DNA of 60,000 nucleotides. Source: Glandiceps talaboti (taxonomy: Eukaryota > Hemichordata > Enteropneusta > Spengelidae). The stretch lies in the NCBI RefSeq assembly GCF_964340395.1, contig NC_135557.1, positions 2,163,687-2,223,686 of the forward strand. The letters are read 5' to 3'. Below, piece after piece: positions 12,827-34,225 of the stretch. Under the pieces are notes generated by a model that saw only the letters and a list, made by a program, of their open reading frames with translations, was not told the origin of the DNA and did not search any database. The position numbers were made by a program, and so were the translations under genes. Numbering within the stretch: the stretch's first letter is position 1; each line of letters begins with the position of its first letter.

Positions 12827-13589
12827 ATGGAATATACAGTGGGCTGTCTCTGGGAAAGTTTGTCTCGTCAACTCGATTTACCCGAACTGTCATTTTCAGA
12901 TTTCGTTGCAGCCGATGATGATGTGGTAAACTTGCGAGAAACTCTGACAGATGACGACATTATATCAGCAGTACAACACCACAATGAAGAGCCGAACAGT
13001 GAAGATGAAGACTCAGAAAACATCGACCCATCGCCTGAACTTACGATGTTACATGCAGTCCCGTAAAAATGTTGACACATCCGTATTTACAGAGCTATCC
13101 AAGACGGAAGACCCAATGTTTAGCGCAATGTGTTCCCGTCGCCTTCAAACCAAGATTACAAACTTTTTGAAGTAAGCGATATTCAGGACTTTATGAACGC
13201 TGACCATTTCATACAATGCACAGTGTGTACTTGAAACTTTCGTTGACATCGTTTCCTCTCCGTCTTATTCCTCTATGTGAAAATTTTCATTTCATGTGTT
13301 ACTAACTGTACCGTTACCGACTTTAATATTTATTAATAAATTGAACATTTTGTTGATGATGAATGCTGTATTTTTCTCCAACGGAATGCGTTTATACATG
13401 TGATTCCTGTGTGTCTAGTGTGATATTGGTTTCAAAATCTAGTGGGAGTATGAGTGCGTACTGTCAGTATAATGTCGGGCCTATTGACTGGCGCTCAACA
13501 TGTCACTACGCTACAGTTATAACGAAATCCGGATATAACGAACAAAATTGCCCAGTCCAAAGTTATTGGTTGTAATGAGGTTTTACCTG
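12827..13589 (+). mobile_element. 3' remnant of a Tigger/pogo-type DNA transposon
   Basis: An open frame at 12827-13066 encodes SFSDFVAADDDV, then TLTDDDIISAV and an acidic stretch. This resembles the acidic C-terminal region of Tigger transposases (Tc1/mariner superfamily). A second frame, to the TAA at 13173-13175, ends SRRLQTKITNFLK, like the conserved KITDFF-type end of that family. A frameshift separates the two parts. Downstream, 13510-13589 contains a ttataacgaaat-like segment and ends with ttgtaatgaggttttacctg beside TA, as expected for a terminal repeat with a TA target site. The catalytic core and 5' end are missing. Confidence 0.65.
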
Positions 13590-13650
13590 TATATACTCTG
13601 GTCGTTCTACGCCACGACAACGAGTCAAACTCCTACACCACTACCTTCAA

Positions 13651-14232
13651 TGGCGGCCACTTTTGCCATATCACAGAGTTAACATCACACGTTCGCCACT
13701 TTTGCCATATCACAGAGTTAACATCACACGTTCGCCACTTTTGCCATATCACAGAGTTAACATCACACGTTCGCCACTTTAGCCATATCACAGAGTTAAC
13801 ATCACACGTTCGCCACTTTTGCCATATCACAGAGTTTACATCACACGTTCGCCACTTTTGCCATATCACAGAGTTAACATCACACGTTCGCCACTTTAGC
13901 CATATCACAGAGTTAACATCACACGTTCGCCACTTTTGCCATATCACAGAGTTAACATCACACGTTCGCCACTTTTGCCATATCACAGAGTTAACATCAC
14001 ACGTTCGCCACTTTAGCCATATCACAGAGTTAACATCACACGTTCGCCACTTTTGCCATATCACAGAGTTTACATCACACGTTCGCCACTTTTGCCATAT
14101 CACAGAGTTTACATCACACGTTCGCCACTTTAGCCATATCACAGAGTTTACATCACACGTTCGCCACTTTTGCCATATCACAGAGTTTACATCACACGTT
14201 CGCCACTTTTGCCATATCACAGAGTTTACATC
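13651..14232. repeat. 39-bp satellite, about 15 copies, inside the RT pseudogene
   Basis: The monomer is 39 bp and contains GCCACTTTTGCCATATCACA. On the minus strand it reads DVNSVIWQKWRTC and is fused in frame to the RT-derived ORF at the Leu-Phe-Asp end of the RT segment. It replaces what should be the rest of the retroelement protein. Monomers differ at two sites (TTTTG/TTTAG and GTTAAC/GTTTAC). Confidence 0.93.
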
Positions 14233-14234
14233 AA

Positions 14235-15969
14235 ATAATTTAAATGCATTTGATAACGACATACCCCCTAACTTTCTGATAATGGCTTGTATTTGAAACA
14301 ATGCTTTGTTACCTTTCAGTGCCAAGTTCTTTTTTGCAGGTGACCATGACAACCTTGAGGAAATTAACAAACCTAGGTAGTTATAATAGGTGACAGAATT
14401 CACCTCTGTTCCACCATAAAACTATTTTTCACTGTGTTTTAAGGGACCCCCATTTCTGAATACCATAATCTTTGTTTTATCTAAATTAATTTCCATTGCC
14501 CAACGTTTAAAGAATGTTGCTAGCTTAGTTATTTTACGTTGTAACCATATTGGTAAAACTGCTACATCTGCCACATCGTCAGCCTACATTAAAATGCCAA
14601 CTGATGGGAAGTCTTCATTAATATAAATGTCACCAGCTGCGTTGTCATTCATACAACTCGCCAACTCATTAAAAAACATGGCAAATAAAAGGGGACTTAA
14701 CATACACCCCTGTCTTTTACCAATATTACAGTTATAATATTCGGTTATACCATCACTACAACGAACACATGATTGAAGTTTCGAGTACATTGAATGTAAC
14801 ACTGTCAGAACCCTGCCATGTAAACCATAACTTATCAGCCTGTGCCACAAATACGTATGATTGACCCTGTCAAAAGCTTTAGAAAAATCAATAAATATGC
14901 AATATATGCGACCACCTCGACGGGATAATTGTTTACTTACAAGAGATTGCAAAGTAAATAAATTATCTATTGTGGAGTAGCCTTTTCTGAAGCCTGCTTG
15001 TGCCTCAACTAAAATGTTGTTTTCCTTTGCCCAATTTGCTAAACGTTCATTTAATATTTTTGTGAATATTTTACTGACAACAGACAATAATGAAATACCA
15101 CGATAATTGTTTACACTGTCCCTTTTGCCTTTTTTAAACAACGGACAAATGATCCCCTTACCCCACTCAGTCGGAAAATTACCAGTGCACAGAATACTAT
15201 TAAATAAAAGTTGCAAACATGGAGCGAGTATCTGTAAAGCGCTTTTAAGTAGTTCACAAATAATACCATCTGGACAAGGAGCTTTATTTATTGGATAATT
15301 ACTAATGGCTTCATGAATTTCCTTAATTGTTATGTCAGCATTTACATCATTGAACATATCGTTGTTACATTCGATGCATGAATTATCGTGCTGTTCAAGA
15401 TCACTGTGAATACGTAAACGAAAATCTATATCGCAAGTGTCTTCCTTTGGATTCAATAGCTTTCTAAAATAGTCAAACCATTCCAAAGGCGGTATGTTCG
15501 ATTTATACCCCGCAACAGACTCCCCGCGAACTTTTTTAATTACATCCCAAAACTTTACAGGATCGTTGCAGTTTTCCATAAGATTGCTTTTTTGTTTGTC
15601 TTTGTAGAACTTAACTTTTTCACGACAAAGGCGCTCGAAATTATTCCTGGCAGACCTGTACTCCGCGAGGTCCAAGGTATTATTTGACGAACGGAATTTC
15701 TTAAGTTTACTAAATTTGTCATTTCTGGCAAATTCACAGTCATGATCCCACCATTTTTTATTTCCATCTTTGGTACGATGATTTCTCCTTGCATATCTAT
15801 TTTGCATACTCTGAGCTGCTCTACAGATGATATCATTAAATAATGCTACAGCACAATCGATATTTGTATCTCCAACAAGCTCATTTTCGAATTTAGTAAA
15901 CAAATCTAGTGATATTTCATCTTGCAGTTTTTCATTAAATTCAGTGCCTATTAACAGGTGTCTGCACAT
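14235..15969 (-). pseudogene. Non-LTR retrotransposon (LINE, Jockey/CR1-like) reverse transcriptase, broken
   Basis: Minus-strand ORF 15969-14584 (461 aa) carries the RT core of a non-LTR retrotransposon: NKAPCPDGI, GNFPTEWGKG, NYRGISLLSV, AGFRKGYSTIDN, FIDFSKAFDRVNHTYLW, and GKRQGCMLSPLLF. The frame then meets a TAG at 14584-14586, at the position of the active-site tyrosine; the two Asp codons follow directly. A second TAG occurs at 14422-14424. The thumb-like segment goes on to about 14235, where a 39-bp satellite interrupts it. No endonuclease domain is seen upstream, so the copy is also 5'-truncated at about 15970, where the tandem units begin. The element is dead. Confidence 0.85.
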
Positions 15970-16482
15970 GAAGCTATATGAAGCTATAATTATATCTTAA
16001 TAAATTAATCATGTCAGGATAAGCTATGGCATAAGTGTCGCTGATGTAAGGTGCACCTGTGGTAATTATTATAACATGGTGATATTTTTCAAAAAAGATC
16101 GAAATCTCTCATTTGTCAACTTTACCTTCAGTGATGAATTCAGACAGAACACAATGACATTTTGTTAGCATGCATGGTTGTATGACAACTATTCCAACCA
16201 CATCCATGTTGTTTCTTTCATTATTCCAAACTGAAAATTGGGCATTACAGAGTCCTATATAAGATTTATATATCCATAGCAACATTTACCAGGCTTCTAT
16301 AAGGTTATAAGTTGCTTTCCATTCATCCAATTACAACTAATCCAGTGAATCACTAGCAATTCTAAACAAAATGTTCACGACTCATTTATTCCCAACTACA
16401 CAATTTTAAGTTGATAATATTTCATCAAAATGGCATACTAATTTTCATAATTAATATAATGTCCCGTGAGGTAGAAGTGATT

Positions 16483-17350
16483 TAAAGCATATTACCTTTG
16501 AAGTGTACGACTCGTATTACTTGTTAAAGCATATTAGCTTTGAAGTGAATGACTCGTATTATTTGTTAAAGCATATTAGCTTTGAAGTGTATGACTCGTA
16601 TTACTTGTTAAAGCATATTAGCTTTGAAGTGTACGACTCGTATTACTTGTTAAAGCATATTAGCTTTGAAGTGTACTACTCGTATTACTTGTTAAAGCAT
16701 ATTAGCTTTGAAGTGTATGACTCGTATTACTTGTTAAAGCATTTTAGCTTTGAAGTGTACGACTCGTATTACTTGTTAAAGCATATTAGCTTTGAAGTGT
16801 ACTACTCGTATTACTTGTTAAAGCATATTAGCTTTGAAGTGTACGACTCGTATTACTTGTTAAACCATATTAGCTTTGAAGTGTATGACTCGTATTACTT
16901 GTTTAAGCATATTAGCTTTGAAGTGTACTACTCGTATTACTTGTTAAAACATATTAGCTTTGAAGTGTACGACTCGTATTACTTGTTAAACCATATTAGC
17001 TTTGAAGTGTACTACTCGTATTACTTGTTAAAACATATTAGCTTTGAAGTGTATGACTCGTATTACTTGTTAAAACATATTAGCTTTGACGTGTACGACT
17101 CGTATTACTCTTTAAAGCATATTAGCTTTGAAGTGTATGACTCGTATTACTTGTTACACCATATTACCCTTGAAGTGTACTACTCGTATTACTTGTTAAA
17201 CCATATCAGCTTTGAAGTGTATGACTCGTATTACTTGTTTAAGCATATTAGCTTTGAAGTTTATGACTCGTATTACTTGTTAAAACATATTAGCTTTGAA
17301 GTGTACTATTCGTATTACTTGTTAAAACATATCAGCTTTGAAGTGTACTG
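16483..17350 (+). repeat. 42-bp satellite, unit 1, about 20 copies
   Basis: The monomer is 42 bp and contains GACTCGTATTACTTGTTAAA, reading YDSYYLLKHISFEV in one frame. The frame stays open only because 42 is a multiple of three. There is no start context, no codon-level constraint and no splice signal. The stretch 15970-16480 before it is AT-rich spacer shared with units 2 and 3. Confidence 0.95.
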
Positions 17351-17659
17351 AATTAATCAAATGAAAATCATTATATACAAATGCTACACTCAGATTCGAT
17401 CATTAGTGGCTATATTTTACTTTCTTTCAGTCTACTTTTTTATCTCTATCCCTCTCTCCAACAATTCTCCTTTCCTCTGCCCCTCTATCTGATTAATTAA
17501 TGTTTCTAGGCCTTAATCAAACAGTATTGACAAAACATATACATAAACTACTGGTGTTAAAGTCACAGGTGGTGATCTGACAAACCGTCAGATTACGAAG
17601 TGATGTCCGAAGTGTGTAGTAGACGTAATACAGTATGTCAAATAATAATACAATAACAG

Positions 17660-20600
17660 TGAGGAAGAATAATGGCCTGGTAGATTGGTTACTAAAAGTC
17701 AGGAAGAATAATGGCCTGGTAGATTGGTTACTAAAAGTTAAGAAGAATAATGGCCTGGTAGATTGGTTACTAAAAGTTAAGAAGATTAATGTCCTGGTAG
17801 ATTGGTTACTAAAAGTTAAGAAGAATAATGGCCTGGTAGATTGGTTACTAAAAGTTAAGAAGATTAATGGCCTGATAGATTGGTTATTAAAAGTTAAGAA
17901 GAATAATGGCCTGGTAGATTGGTTACTAAAAGTCAGGAAGAATAATGGCCTGGTAGATTGGTTACTAAAAGTTAAGAAGATTAATGGCCTGGTAGATTGG
18001 TTACTAAAAGTTAAGAAGAATAATGGCCTGGTAGATTGGTTACTAAAAGTTAAGAAGAATAATGGCCTGGTAGATTGGTTACTAAAAGTTAAGAAGAATA
18101 ATGGCCTGGTAGATTGGTTACTAAAAGTTAAGAAGAATAATGGCCTGGTAGATTGGTTACTAAAAGTTAGGAAGAATAATGGCCTGGTAGATTGGTTACT
18201 AAAAGTTAAGAAGAATAATGGCCTGGTAGATTGGTTACTAAAAGTTAAGAAGAATAATGGCCTGGTAGATTGGTTACTAAAAGTTAAGAAGATTAATGTC
18301 CTGGTAGATTGGTTACTAAAAGTTAAGAAGAATAATGGCCTGGTAGATTGGTTACTAAAAGTTAAGAAGAATAATGGCCTGGTAGATTGGTTACTATAAG
18401 TCAGGAAGAATAATGGCCTGATAGATTGGTTACTAAAAGTTAAGAAGAATAATGGCCTGGTAGATTGGTTACTAAAAGTTAAGAAGAATAATGGCCTGGT
18501 AGATTGGTTACTAAAAGTTAGGAAGAATAATGGCCTGGTAGATTGGTTACTAAAAGTTAAGAAGAATAATGGCCTGGTAGATTGGTTACTAAAAGTTAAG
18601 AAGAATAATGGCCTGGTAGATTGGTTACTAAAAGTTAAGAAGATTAATGTCCTGGTAGATTGGTTACTAAAAGTTAAGAAGAATAATGGCCTGGTAGATT
18701 GGTTACTAAAAGTTAAGAAGATTAATGGCCTGGTAGATTGGTTACTAAAAGTCAGGCAGAATAATGGCCTGGTAGATTGGTTACTAAAAGTTAAGAAGAA
18801 TAATGGCCTGGTAGATTGGTTACTAAAAGTTAAGAAGAATAATGGCCTGGTAGATTGGTTACTAAAAGTCAGGAAGAATAATGGCCTGGTAGATTGGTTA
18901 CTAAAAGTTAAGAAGAATAATGGCCTGGTAGATTGGTTACTAAAAGTTAAGAAGAATAATGGCCTGGTAGATTGGTTACTAAAAGTTAGGAAGAATAATG
19001 GCCTGATAGATTGGTTACTAAAAGTTAGGAAGAATAATGGCCTGGTAGATTGGTTACTAAAAGTTAGGAAGAATAATGGCCTGGTAGATTGGTTACTAAA
19101 AGTTAGGAAGAATAATGGCCTGGTAGATTGGTTACTAAAAGTTAGGAAGAATAATGGCCTGGTAGATTGGTTACTAAAAGTTAAGAAGAATAATGGCCTG
19201 GTAGATTGGTTACTAAAAGTTAAGAAGAATAATGGCCTGGTAGATTGGTTACTAAAAGTCAGGGAGAATAATGGCCTGGTAGATTGGTTACTAAAAGTTA
19301 AGAAGATTAATGGCCTGGTAGATTGGTTACTAAAAGTTAAGAAGATTAATGGCCTGGTAGATTGGTTACTAAAAGTTAAGAAGAATAATGGCCTGGTAGA
19401 TTGGTTACTAAAAGTTAAGAAGAATAATGGCCTGGTAGATTGGTTACTAAAAGTTAAGAAGAATAATGGCCTGGTAGATTGGTTACTAAAAGTCAGGAAG
19501 AATAATGGCCTGGTAGATTGGTTACTAAAAGTTAAGAAGAATAATGGCCTTGTAGATTGGTTACTAAAAGTTAAGAAGAATAATGGCCTGGTAGATTGGT
19601 TATTAAAAGTTAAGAAGAATAATGGCCTTGTAGATTGGTTACTAAAAGTTAAGAAGAATAATGGCCTGGTAGATTGGTTATTAAAAGTTAAGAAGAATAA
19701 TGGCCTGGTAGATTGGTTACTAAAAGTTAAGAAGAATAATGTCCTGGTAGATTGGTTACTAAAAGTTAAGAAGAATAATAGCCTGGTAGATTGGTTACTA
19801 AAAGTTAAGAAGAATAATGGCCTGGTAGATTGGTTACTAAAAGTTAAGAAGAATAATGGCCTGGTAGATTGGTTACTAAAAGTCAGGAAGAATAATGGCC
19901 TGGTAGATTGGTTACTAAAAGTTAAGAAGAATAATGGCCTGGTAGATTGGTTACTAAAAGTTAAGAAGAATAATGGCCTGGTAGATTGGTTATTAAAAGT
20001 CAGGAAGAATAATGGCCTGGTAGATTGGTTACTAAAAGTTAAGAAGAATAATGGCCTGGTAGATTGGTTACTAAAAGTTAAGAAGAATAATGGCCTGGTA
20101 GATTGGTTACTAAAAGTTAAGAAGAATAATGGCCTGGTAGATTGGTTACTAAAAGTTAAGAAGAATAATAGCCTGGTAGATTGGTTACTAAAAGTTAAGA
20201 AGAATAATGGCCTGGTAGATTGGTTACTAAAAGTTAAGAAGAATAATGGCCTGGTAGATTGGTTACTAAAAGTTAAGAAGAATAATGGCCTGGTAGATTG
20301 GTTACTAAAAGTCAGGAAGAATAATGGCCTGGTAGATTGGTTACTAAAAGTTAAGAAGAATAATAGCCTGGTAGATTGGTTACTAAAAGTTAAGAAGAAT
20401 AATGGCCTGGTAGATTGGTTACTAAAAGTTAAGAAGAATAATGGCCTGGTAGATTGGTTACTAAAAGTTAAGAAGAATAATGGCCTGGTAGATTGGTTAC
20501 TAAAAGTCAGGAAGAATAATGGCCTGGTAGATTGGTTACTAAAAGTTAAGAAGAATAATGGCCTGGTAGATTGGTTACTAAAAGTTAAGAAGAATAATAG

Positions 20601-22927
20601 CCTGGTAGATTGGTTACTAAAAGTTAAGAAGAATAATGGCCTGGTAGATTGGTTACTAAAAGTTAAGAAGAATAATAGCCTGGTAGATTGGTTACTAAAA
20701 GTCAGGAAGAATAATGGCCTGATAGATTGGTTACTAAAAGTTAAGAAGAAGAATGGCCTGGTAGATTGGTTACTAAAAGTTAAGAAGAATAATAGCCTGG
20801 TAGATTGGTTACTAAAAGTCAGGAAGAATAATGGCCTGATAGATTGGTTACTAAAAGTTAAGAAGAAGAATGGCCTGGTAGATTGGTTACTAAAAGTTAA
20901 GAAGAATAATAGCCTGGTAGATTGGTTACTAAAAGTCAGGAAGAATAATGGCCTGATAGATTGGTTACTAAAAGTTAAGAAGAAGAATGGCCTGGTAGAT
21001 TGGTTACTAAAAGTTAAGAAGAATAATAGCCTGGTAGATTGGTTACTAAAAGTCAGGAAGAATAATGGCCTGATAGATTGGTTACTAAAAGTTAAGAAGA
21101 ATAATGGCCTGGTAGATTGGTTACTAAAAGTTAAGAAGAATAATGGCCTGGTAGATTGGTTACTAAAAGTTAAGAAGAATAATGGCCTGGTAGATTGGTT
21201 ACTAAAAGTTAAGAAGAATAATGGCCTGGTAGATCGGTTACTAAAAGTTAAGAAGAATAATGGCCTGGTAGATTGGTTACTAAAAGTCAGGAAGAATAAT
21301 GGCCTGGTAGATTGGTTACTAAAAGTTAAGAAGAATAATGGCCTGGTAGATCGGTTACTAAAAGTTAAGAAGAATAATGGCCTGGTAGATTGGTTACTAA
21401 AAGTTAAGAAGAATAATGGCCTGGTAGATTGGTTACTAAAAGTTAAGAAGATTAATGGCCTGGTAGATTGGTTACTAAAAGTTAAGAAGAATAATGGCCT
21501 GGTAGATTGGTTACTAAAAGTTAAGAAGAATAATGGCCTGGTAGATTGGTTACTAAAAGTTAAGAAGAATAATGGCCTGGTAGATTGGTTACTAAAAGTC
21601 AGGAAGAATAATGGCCTGGTAGATTGGTTACTAAAAGTTAAGAAGAATAATGGCCTGGTAGATCGGTTACTAAAAGTTAAGAAGAATAATGGCCTGGTAG
21701 ATTGGTTACTAAAAGTTAAGAAGAATAATGGCCTGGTAGATTGGTTACTAAAAGTTAAGAAGATTAATGGCCTGGTAGATTGGTTACTAAAAGTTAAGAA
21801 GAATAATGGCCTGGTAGATTGGTTACTAAAAGTTAAGAAGAATAATGGCCTGGTAGATTGGTTACTAAAAGTTAAGAAGAATAATGGCCTGGTAGATTGG
21901 TTACTATAAGTCAGGAAGAATAATGGCCTGGTAGATTGGTTACTATAAGTCAGGAAGAATAATGGCCTGGTAGATTGGTTATTAAAAGTCAGGAAGAATA
22001 ATGGCCTGGTAGATTGGTTACTAAAAGTTAAGAAGAATAATGGCCTGGTAGATTGGTTACTAAAAGTTAAGAAGAATAATGGCCTGGTAGATTGGTTACT
22101 AAAAGTTAAGAAGAATAATGGCCTGGTAGATTGGTTACTAAAAGTTAAGAAGAATAATGGCCTGGTAGATTGGTTACTAAAAGTTAAGAAGAATAATGGC
22201 CTGGTAGATTGGTTACTAAAAGTTAAGAAGAATAATGGCCTGGTAGATTGGTTACTAAAAGTTAAGAAGAATAATGGCCTGGTAGATCGGTTACTAAAAG
22301 TTAAGAAGAATAATGGCCTGGTAGATTGGTTACTAAAAGTTAAGAAGATTAATGGCCTGGTAGATTGGTTACTAAAAGTTAAGAAGAATAATGGCCTGGT
22401 AGATTGGTTACTAAAAGTTAAGAAGAATAATGGCCTGGTAGATTGGTTACTAAAAGTTAAGAAGAATAATGGCCTGGTAGATTGGTTACTATAAGTTAAG
22501 AAGAATAATGGCCTGGTAGATTGGTTACTAAAAGTTAAGAAGATTAATGGCCTGGTAGATTGGTTACTAAAAGTCAGGAAGAATAATGGCCTGGTAGATT
22601 GGTTACTAAAAGTTAAGAAGATTAATGGCCTGATAGATTGGTTACTAAAAGTCAGGAAGAATAATGGCCTGGTAGATTGGTTACTATAAGTCAGGAAGAA
22701 TAATGGCCTGGTAGATTGGTTATTAAAAGTCAGGAAGAATAATGGCCTGGTAGATTGGTTACTAAAATTTAAGAAGAATAATGGCCTGGTAGATTGGTTA
22801 CTAAAAGTCAGGAAGAATAATGGCCTGGTAGATTGGTTATTAAAAGTCAGGAAGAATAATGGCCTGGTAGATTGGTTACTAAAAGTTAAGAAGAATAATG
22901 GCCTGGTAGATTGGTTACTAAAAGTCA
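17660..22927 (+). repeat. 39-bp satellite, about 135 copies, upstream of micro-exon gene 1
   Basis: The monomer is 39 bp and contains GGCCTGGTAGATTGGTTACT followed by AAAAGTTAAGAAGAATAAT. It has no in-frame stop on the minus strand, giving a 1,804-codon ORF that is an artefact. Units 2 and 3 carry exactly one monomer at the same site (about 39126-39167 and 57688-57729) with the same flanks. Internal blocks of 117 bp (three monomers) recur at about 20716, 20833 and 20950. The array ends about 190 bp before the TATA box of the gene. Confidence 0.97.
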
Positions 22928-23115
22928 GCAAAATTTACAATTCCCTGAAAGGTGTTCTTAATAGACAATCAATTTATTCATTTAATCTTTAATAGACGAC
23001 CGAATTGATAACGGTACTTTGTTATATTGCCCGACAATACAGGTGGCTGTTATTATGGGAATTGTATTTAGATTGATTATGTAACCTTTGACCTTTCCTT
23101 AGATTGGGCAATGGG

Positions 23116-23123
23116 TATATAAA
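23116..23123 (+). promoter_or_regulatory. TATA box of micro-exon gene copy 1
   Basis: TATATAAA, 68 bp upstream of the ATG at 23184. It is conserved in copy 2 (39355) and copy 3 (57919) at the same distance. Confidence 0.65.
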
Positions 23124-23183
23124 CTCTAATTACTGCTAACAAATATCAGTACGGTTTATGTGGAGAAGAACGCAGACATCAAG

Positions 23184-31570
<8,387 letters not shown>

Positions 31571-32144
31571 ACAAAACGTAAGTATTAATGATTATTTTAT
31601 ACATTTCGATACCCAAGTAATTTAATGTATGTATGTATGTATGTATGTATGTATGTATGTATGTATGTATGTATGTATGTATGTATGTATGTATGTATGT
31701 ATGTATGTGTTTGTGTGTATGTATGTCGTGTTTTCACATATAAATTCTTTATCTGACTACACTATTTGTAATGCAACGTATACAGTGTATCAGTATAAGT
31801 GCGTGTCAATTTGCATATTATTATAATTATGATACGACAATATCCCTAAGTGTGTAACAATTTGAGCTTCACAAACAAACGTTAGTGATTTTTTGTAAAA
31901 TCGATTTTCTTTTTTCTTACAAGTAATTGACAGTATTCTTTTTGTTGCCACAGGTGATGCCGGCAAATACTGAATGAAGAAACAGATACATGATAACGTA
32001 AATATTGCAGTACAGCCCAAAGTATTAGTCAGCTCTTTGTCAAGTCCTTACAACTCAAACAATCTCTCCTCCACTGATATTGTCCGTTAGTTTTCAATTG
32101 ACCTGTATTTTTAATCCATTTTACAACATCTGAAAATAATTAAA
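31571..32144 (+). other. 3'UTR of micro-exon gene copy 1 with a spliced intron and poly(A) signal
   Basis: The last coding exon runs on to 31577 before a gtaagt donor. The best acceptor is ttgttgccacag at 31942-31953, so the 3'UTR exon starts at 31954. ATTAAA at 32139-32144 is the likely poly(A) signal. The intron holds an (ATGT)n tract at about 31626-31729. The junction lies only 7 nt past the stop, so it should not trigger nonsense-mediated decay. Confidence 0.6.
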
Positions 32145-32231
32145 GAAGTTAAAGAAGTGACATTTTTGCCAAGTTATGTAAAGTTTCTGAGTGACGTGAT
32201 ATGATGTGATGTGTACATGAATTCGATCTCG

Positions 32232-33115
32232 AATATATGTATTTGTCTAGGAATCTATATGGTATAATTCGGTAAACCTACTGCTATAAGTGCTAATATA
32301 TGTATTTGTCTCGGAATCTGTGTGGTATAATTTGGTATACTTACTGCTATAAGTGTTAATATATGTATTTGTCTCGGAATCTGTGTGGTATAATTTGGTA
32401 AACTTACTGCTATAAGTGCTAATATATGTATTTTTTTCTTAATCTGTGTGGTATAATTTGGTAAACTTACTGCTATAAGTGCTAATATATGTATTTGTTT
32501 CGGAATCTGTGTGGTATAATTTGGTAAACTTACTGCTATAAGTGTTAATATATGTTTTTGTCTCGGAATCGGGGTGGTATAATTCCGTAAACTTACTGCT
32601 GTAAGTGTTAATATATGCATTTGTCTTTAAATCTCAATGGTATAATTCGGTAAACTTACTGCTATAAGTGTTAATATATGTATTTGTCTCGGAATCTGTG
32701 TGGTATAATTTGGTAAACTTACTGCTATAACTGTTAATATATGTATTTGTCTCGGGGTCTGTGTGGTATAATTCGGTAAACTTACTGCTGTAAGTGTTAA
32801 TATATGTATTTGTCTCGGAATCTGTGTGGTACAATTTGGTAAACTTACTGCTATAAGTGTTAATATATGTATTTGTCTCGGAATCTGTATGGTATAATTT
32901 GGTAAACTTACTGCTATAAGTGTTAATATCTGTATTTGTCTCTGAATCTGTGTGGTATAATTCGGTAGACTTACTGCTATAATTGCTAATATATGTATTT
33001 GTGTCGGAATCTGTGTGGTAGAATTTGGTAGACTTACTGCTATAATTGCTGATATATGTATTTGTGTCGGAATCTGTATGGTATAATTTGGTAAACTTAC
33101 TGCTATAGGTGTTAT
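32232..33115. repeat. 63-bp satellite, unit 1, about 14 copies
   Basis: The monomer is 63 bp and contains TGTGTGGTATAATTTGGTAA and ATATATGTATTTGTCTCGG. Its period divides by three, so the minus strand shows artefact ORFs (YHTDSETNTYINTYSSKFTKL). It starts about 90 bp past the poly(A) signal. Confidence 0.95.
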
Positions 33116-33154
33116 TATATTATAGCATTACCAATTTCAGTGAATTTTGTGACG

Positions 33155-33845
33155 CCACCCAGTAATAGCCAGTAGAAGGGCATCATAGCCTGTGGCTACA
33201 AGAATAAAACCAAACCACCAACTAATAGCCAGTAGAAGGTCATCATAGCCTGTGGCTACAAGAATAAAACCAAACCACCCACTAATAGCCAGTAGAAGGG
33301 CATCATAGCCTGTGGCTACAAGAATAAAACCAAACCACCCACTAATAGCCAGTAGAAGGGCATCATAGTCTGTGGCTACAAGAATAAAACCAAACCACCC
33401 AGTAATAGCCAGTAGAAGGGCATCATAGTCTGTGGCTATATAGGAATAAAACCAAACCACCCACTAATAGCCAGTGGAAGGGCATCATAGTCTGTGGCTA
33501 CAAGAATAAAACCAAGCCACCCAGTAATAGCCAGTAGAAGGGCATCATAGCCTGTGGCTACAAGAATAAAACCAAACCACCCACTAATAGCCAGTAGAAG
33601 GGCATCATAGCCTGTGGCTACAAGAATAAAACCAAACCACCCACTAATAGCCAGTAGAAGGGCATCATAGCCTGTGGCTACAAGAATAAAACCGAACCAC
33701 CCACTAATAGCCAGTAGAAGGGCATCATAGCCTGTGGCTACAAGAATAAAACCAAACTACCCACTAATAGCCAGTAGAAGGGCATCATAGCCTGTGGCTA
33801 CAAGAATAAAACCAAACCACCCACTAATAGCCAGTAGAAGTGCAT
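33155..33845. repeat. 60-bp satellite, unit 1, about 11.5 copies
   Basis: The monomer is exactly 60 bp and contains CACTAATAGCCAGTAGAAGG and ACAAGAATAAAACCAAAC. The minus-strand ORF over it is an artefact. The array abuts the 63-bp array with a gap of about 40 bp. Confidence 0.95.
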
Positions 33846-34092
33846 TATATTTAAAACAGAATCTGATCTTCAAAATAAGTTATTTATTATTTGAGAAATA
33901 AAGATATATATTAATGAAAAGTTTATTGGGCTAATTACAAGACACACGACAAAAAACGAATTAAATCATGATGAATGGGATATACACATTAACACTCACC
34001 TTTTTACAAAAGCATTTGATATGAACTCTTTTTAGTGTCCTGTAAAGTGTCTTTGAACATTCTGAGTAATGGATTCAGGCGCTATATAAATG

Positions 34093-34225
<133 letters not shown>

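Noticed and set aside
16503-17351. YDSYYLLKHISFEV repeat ORFs (also at 37388 and 55070) as a repeat protein gene
   Set aside because: Period of 42 bp keeps the frame open. Stops and one-base shifts occur freely between blocks, and copy number differs two-fold among units without constraint.
17517-22931. A 1,804-codon minus-strand ORF of LTFSNQSTRPLFF repeats
   Set aside because: It is the 39-bp satellite read in one open frame. Its monomer is single-copy in units 2 and 3, both strands are open, and there is no signal, splice or start context. Frame-preserving length alone explains it.
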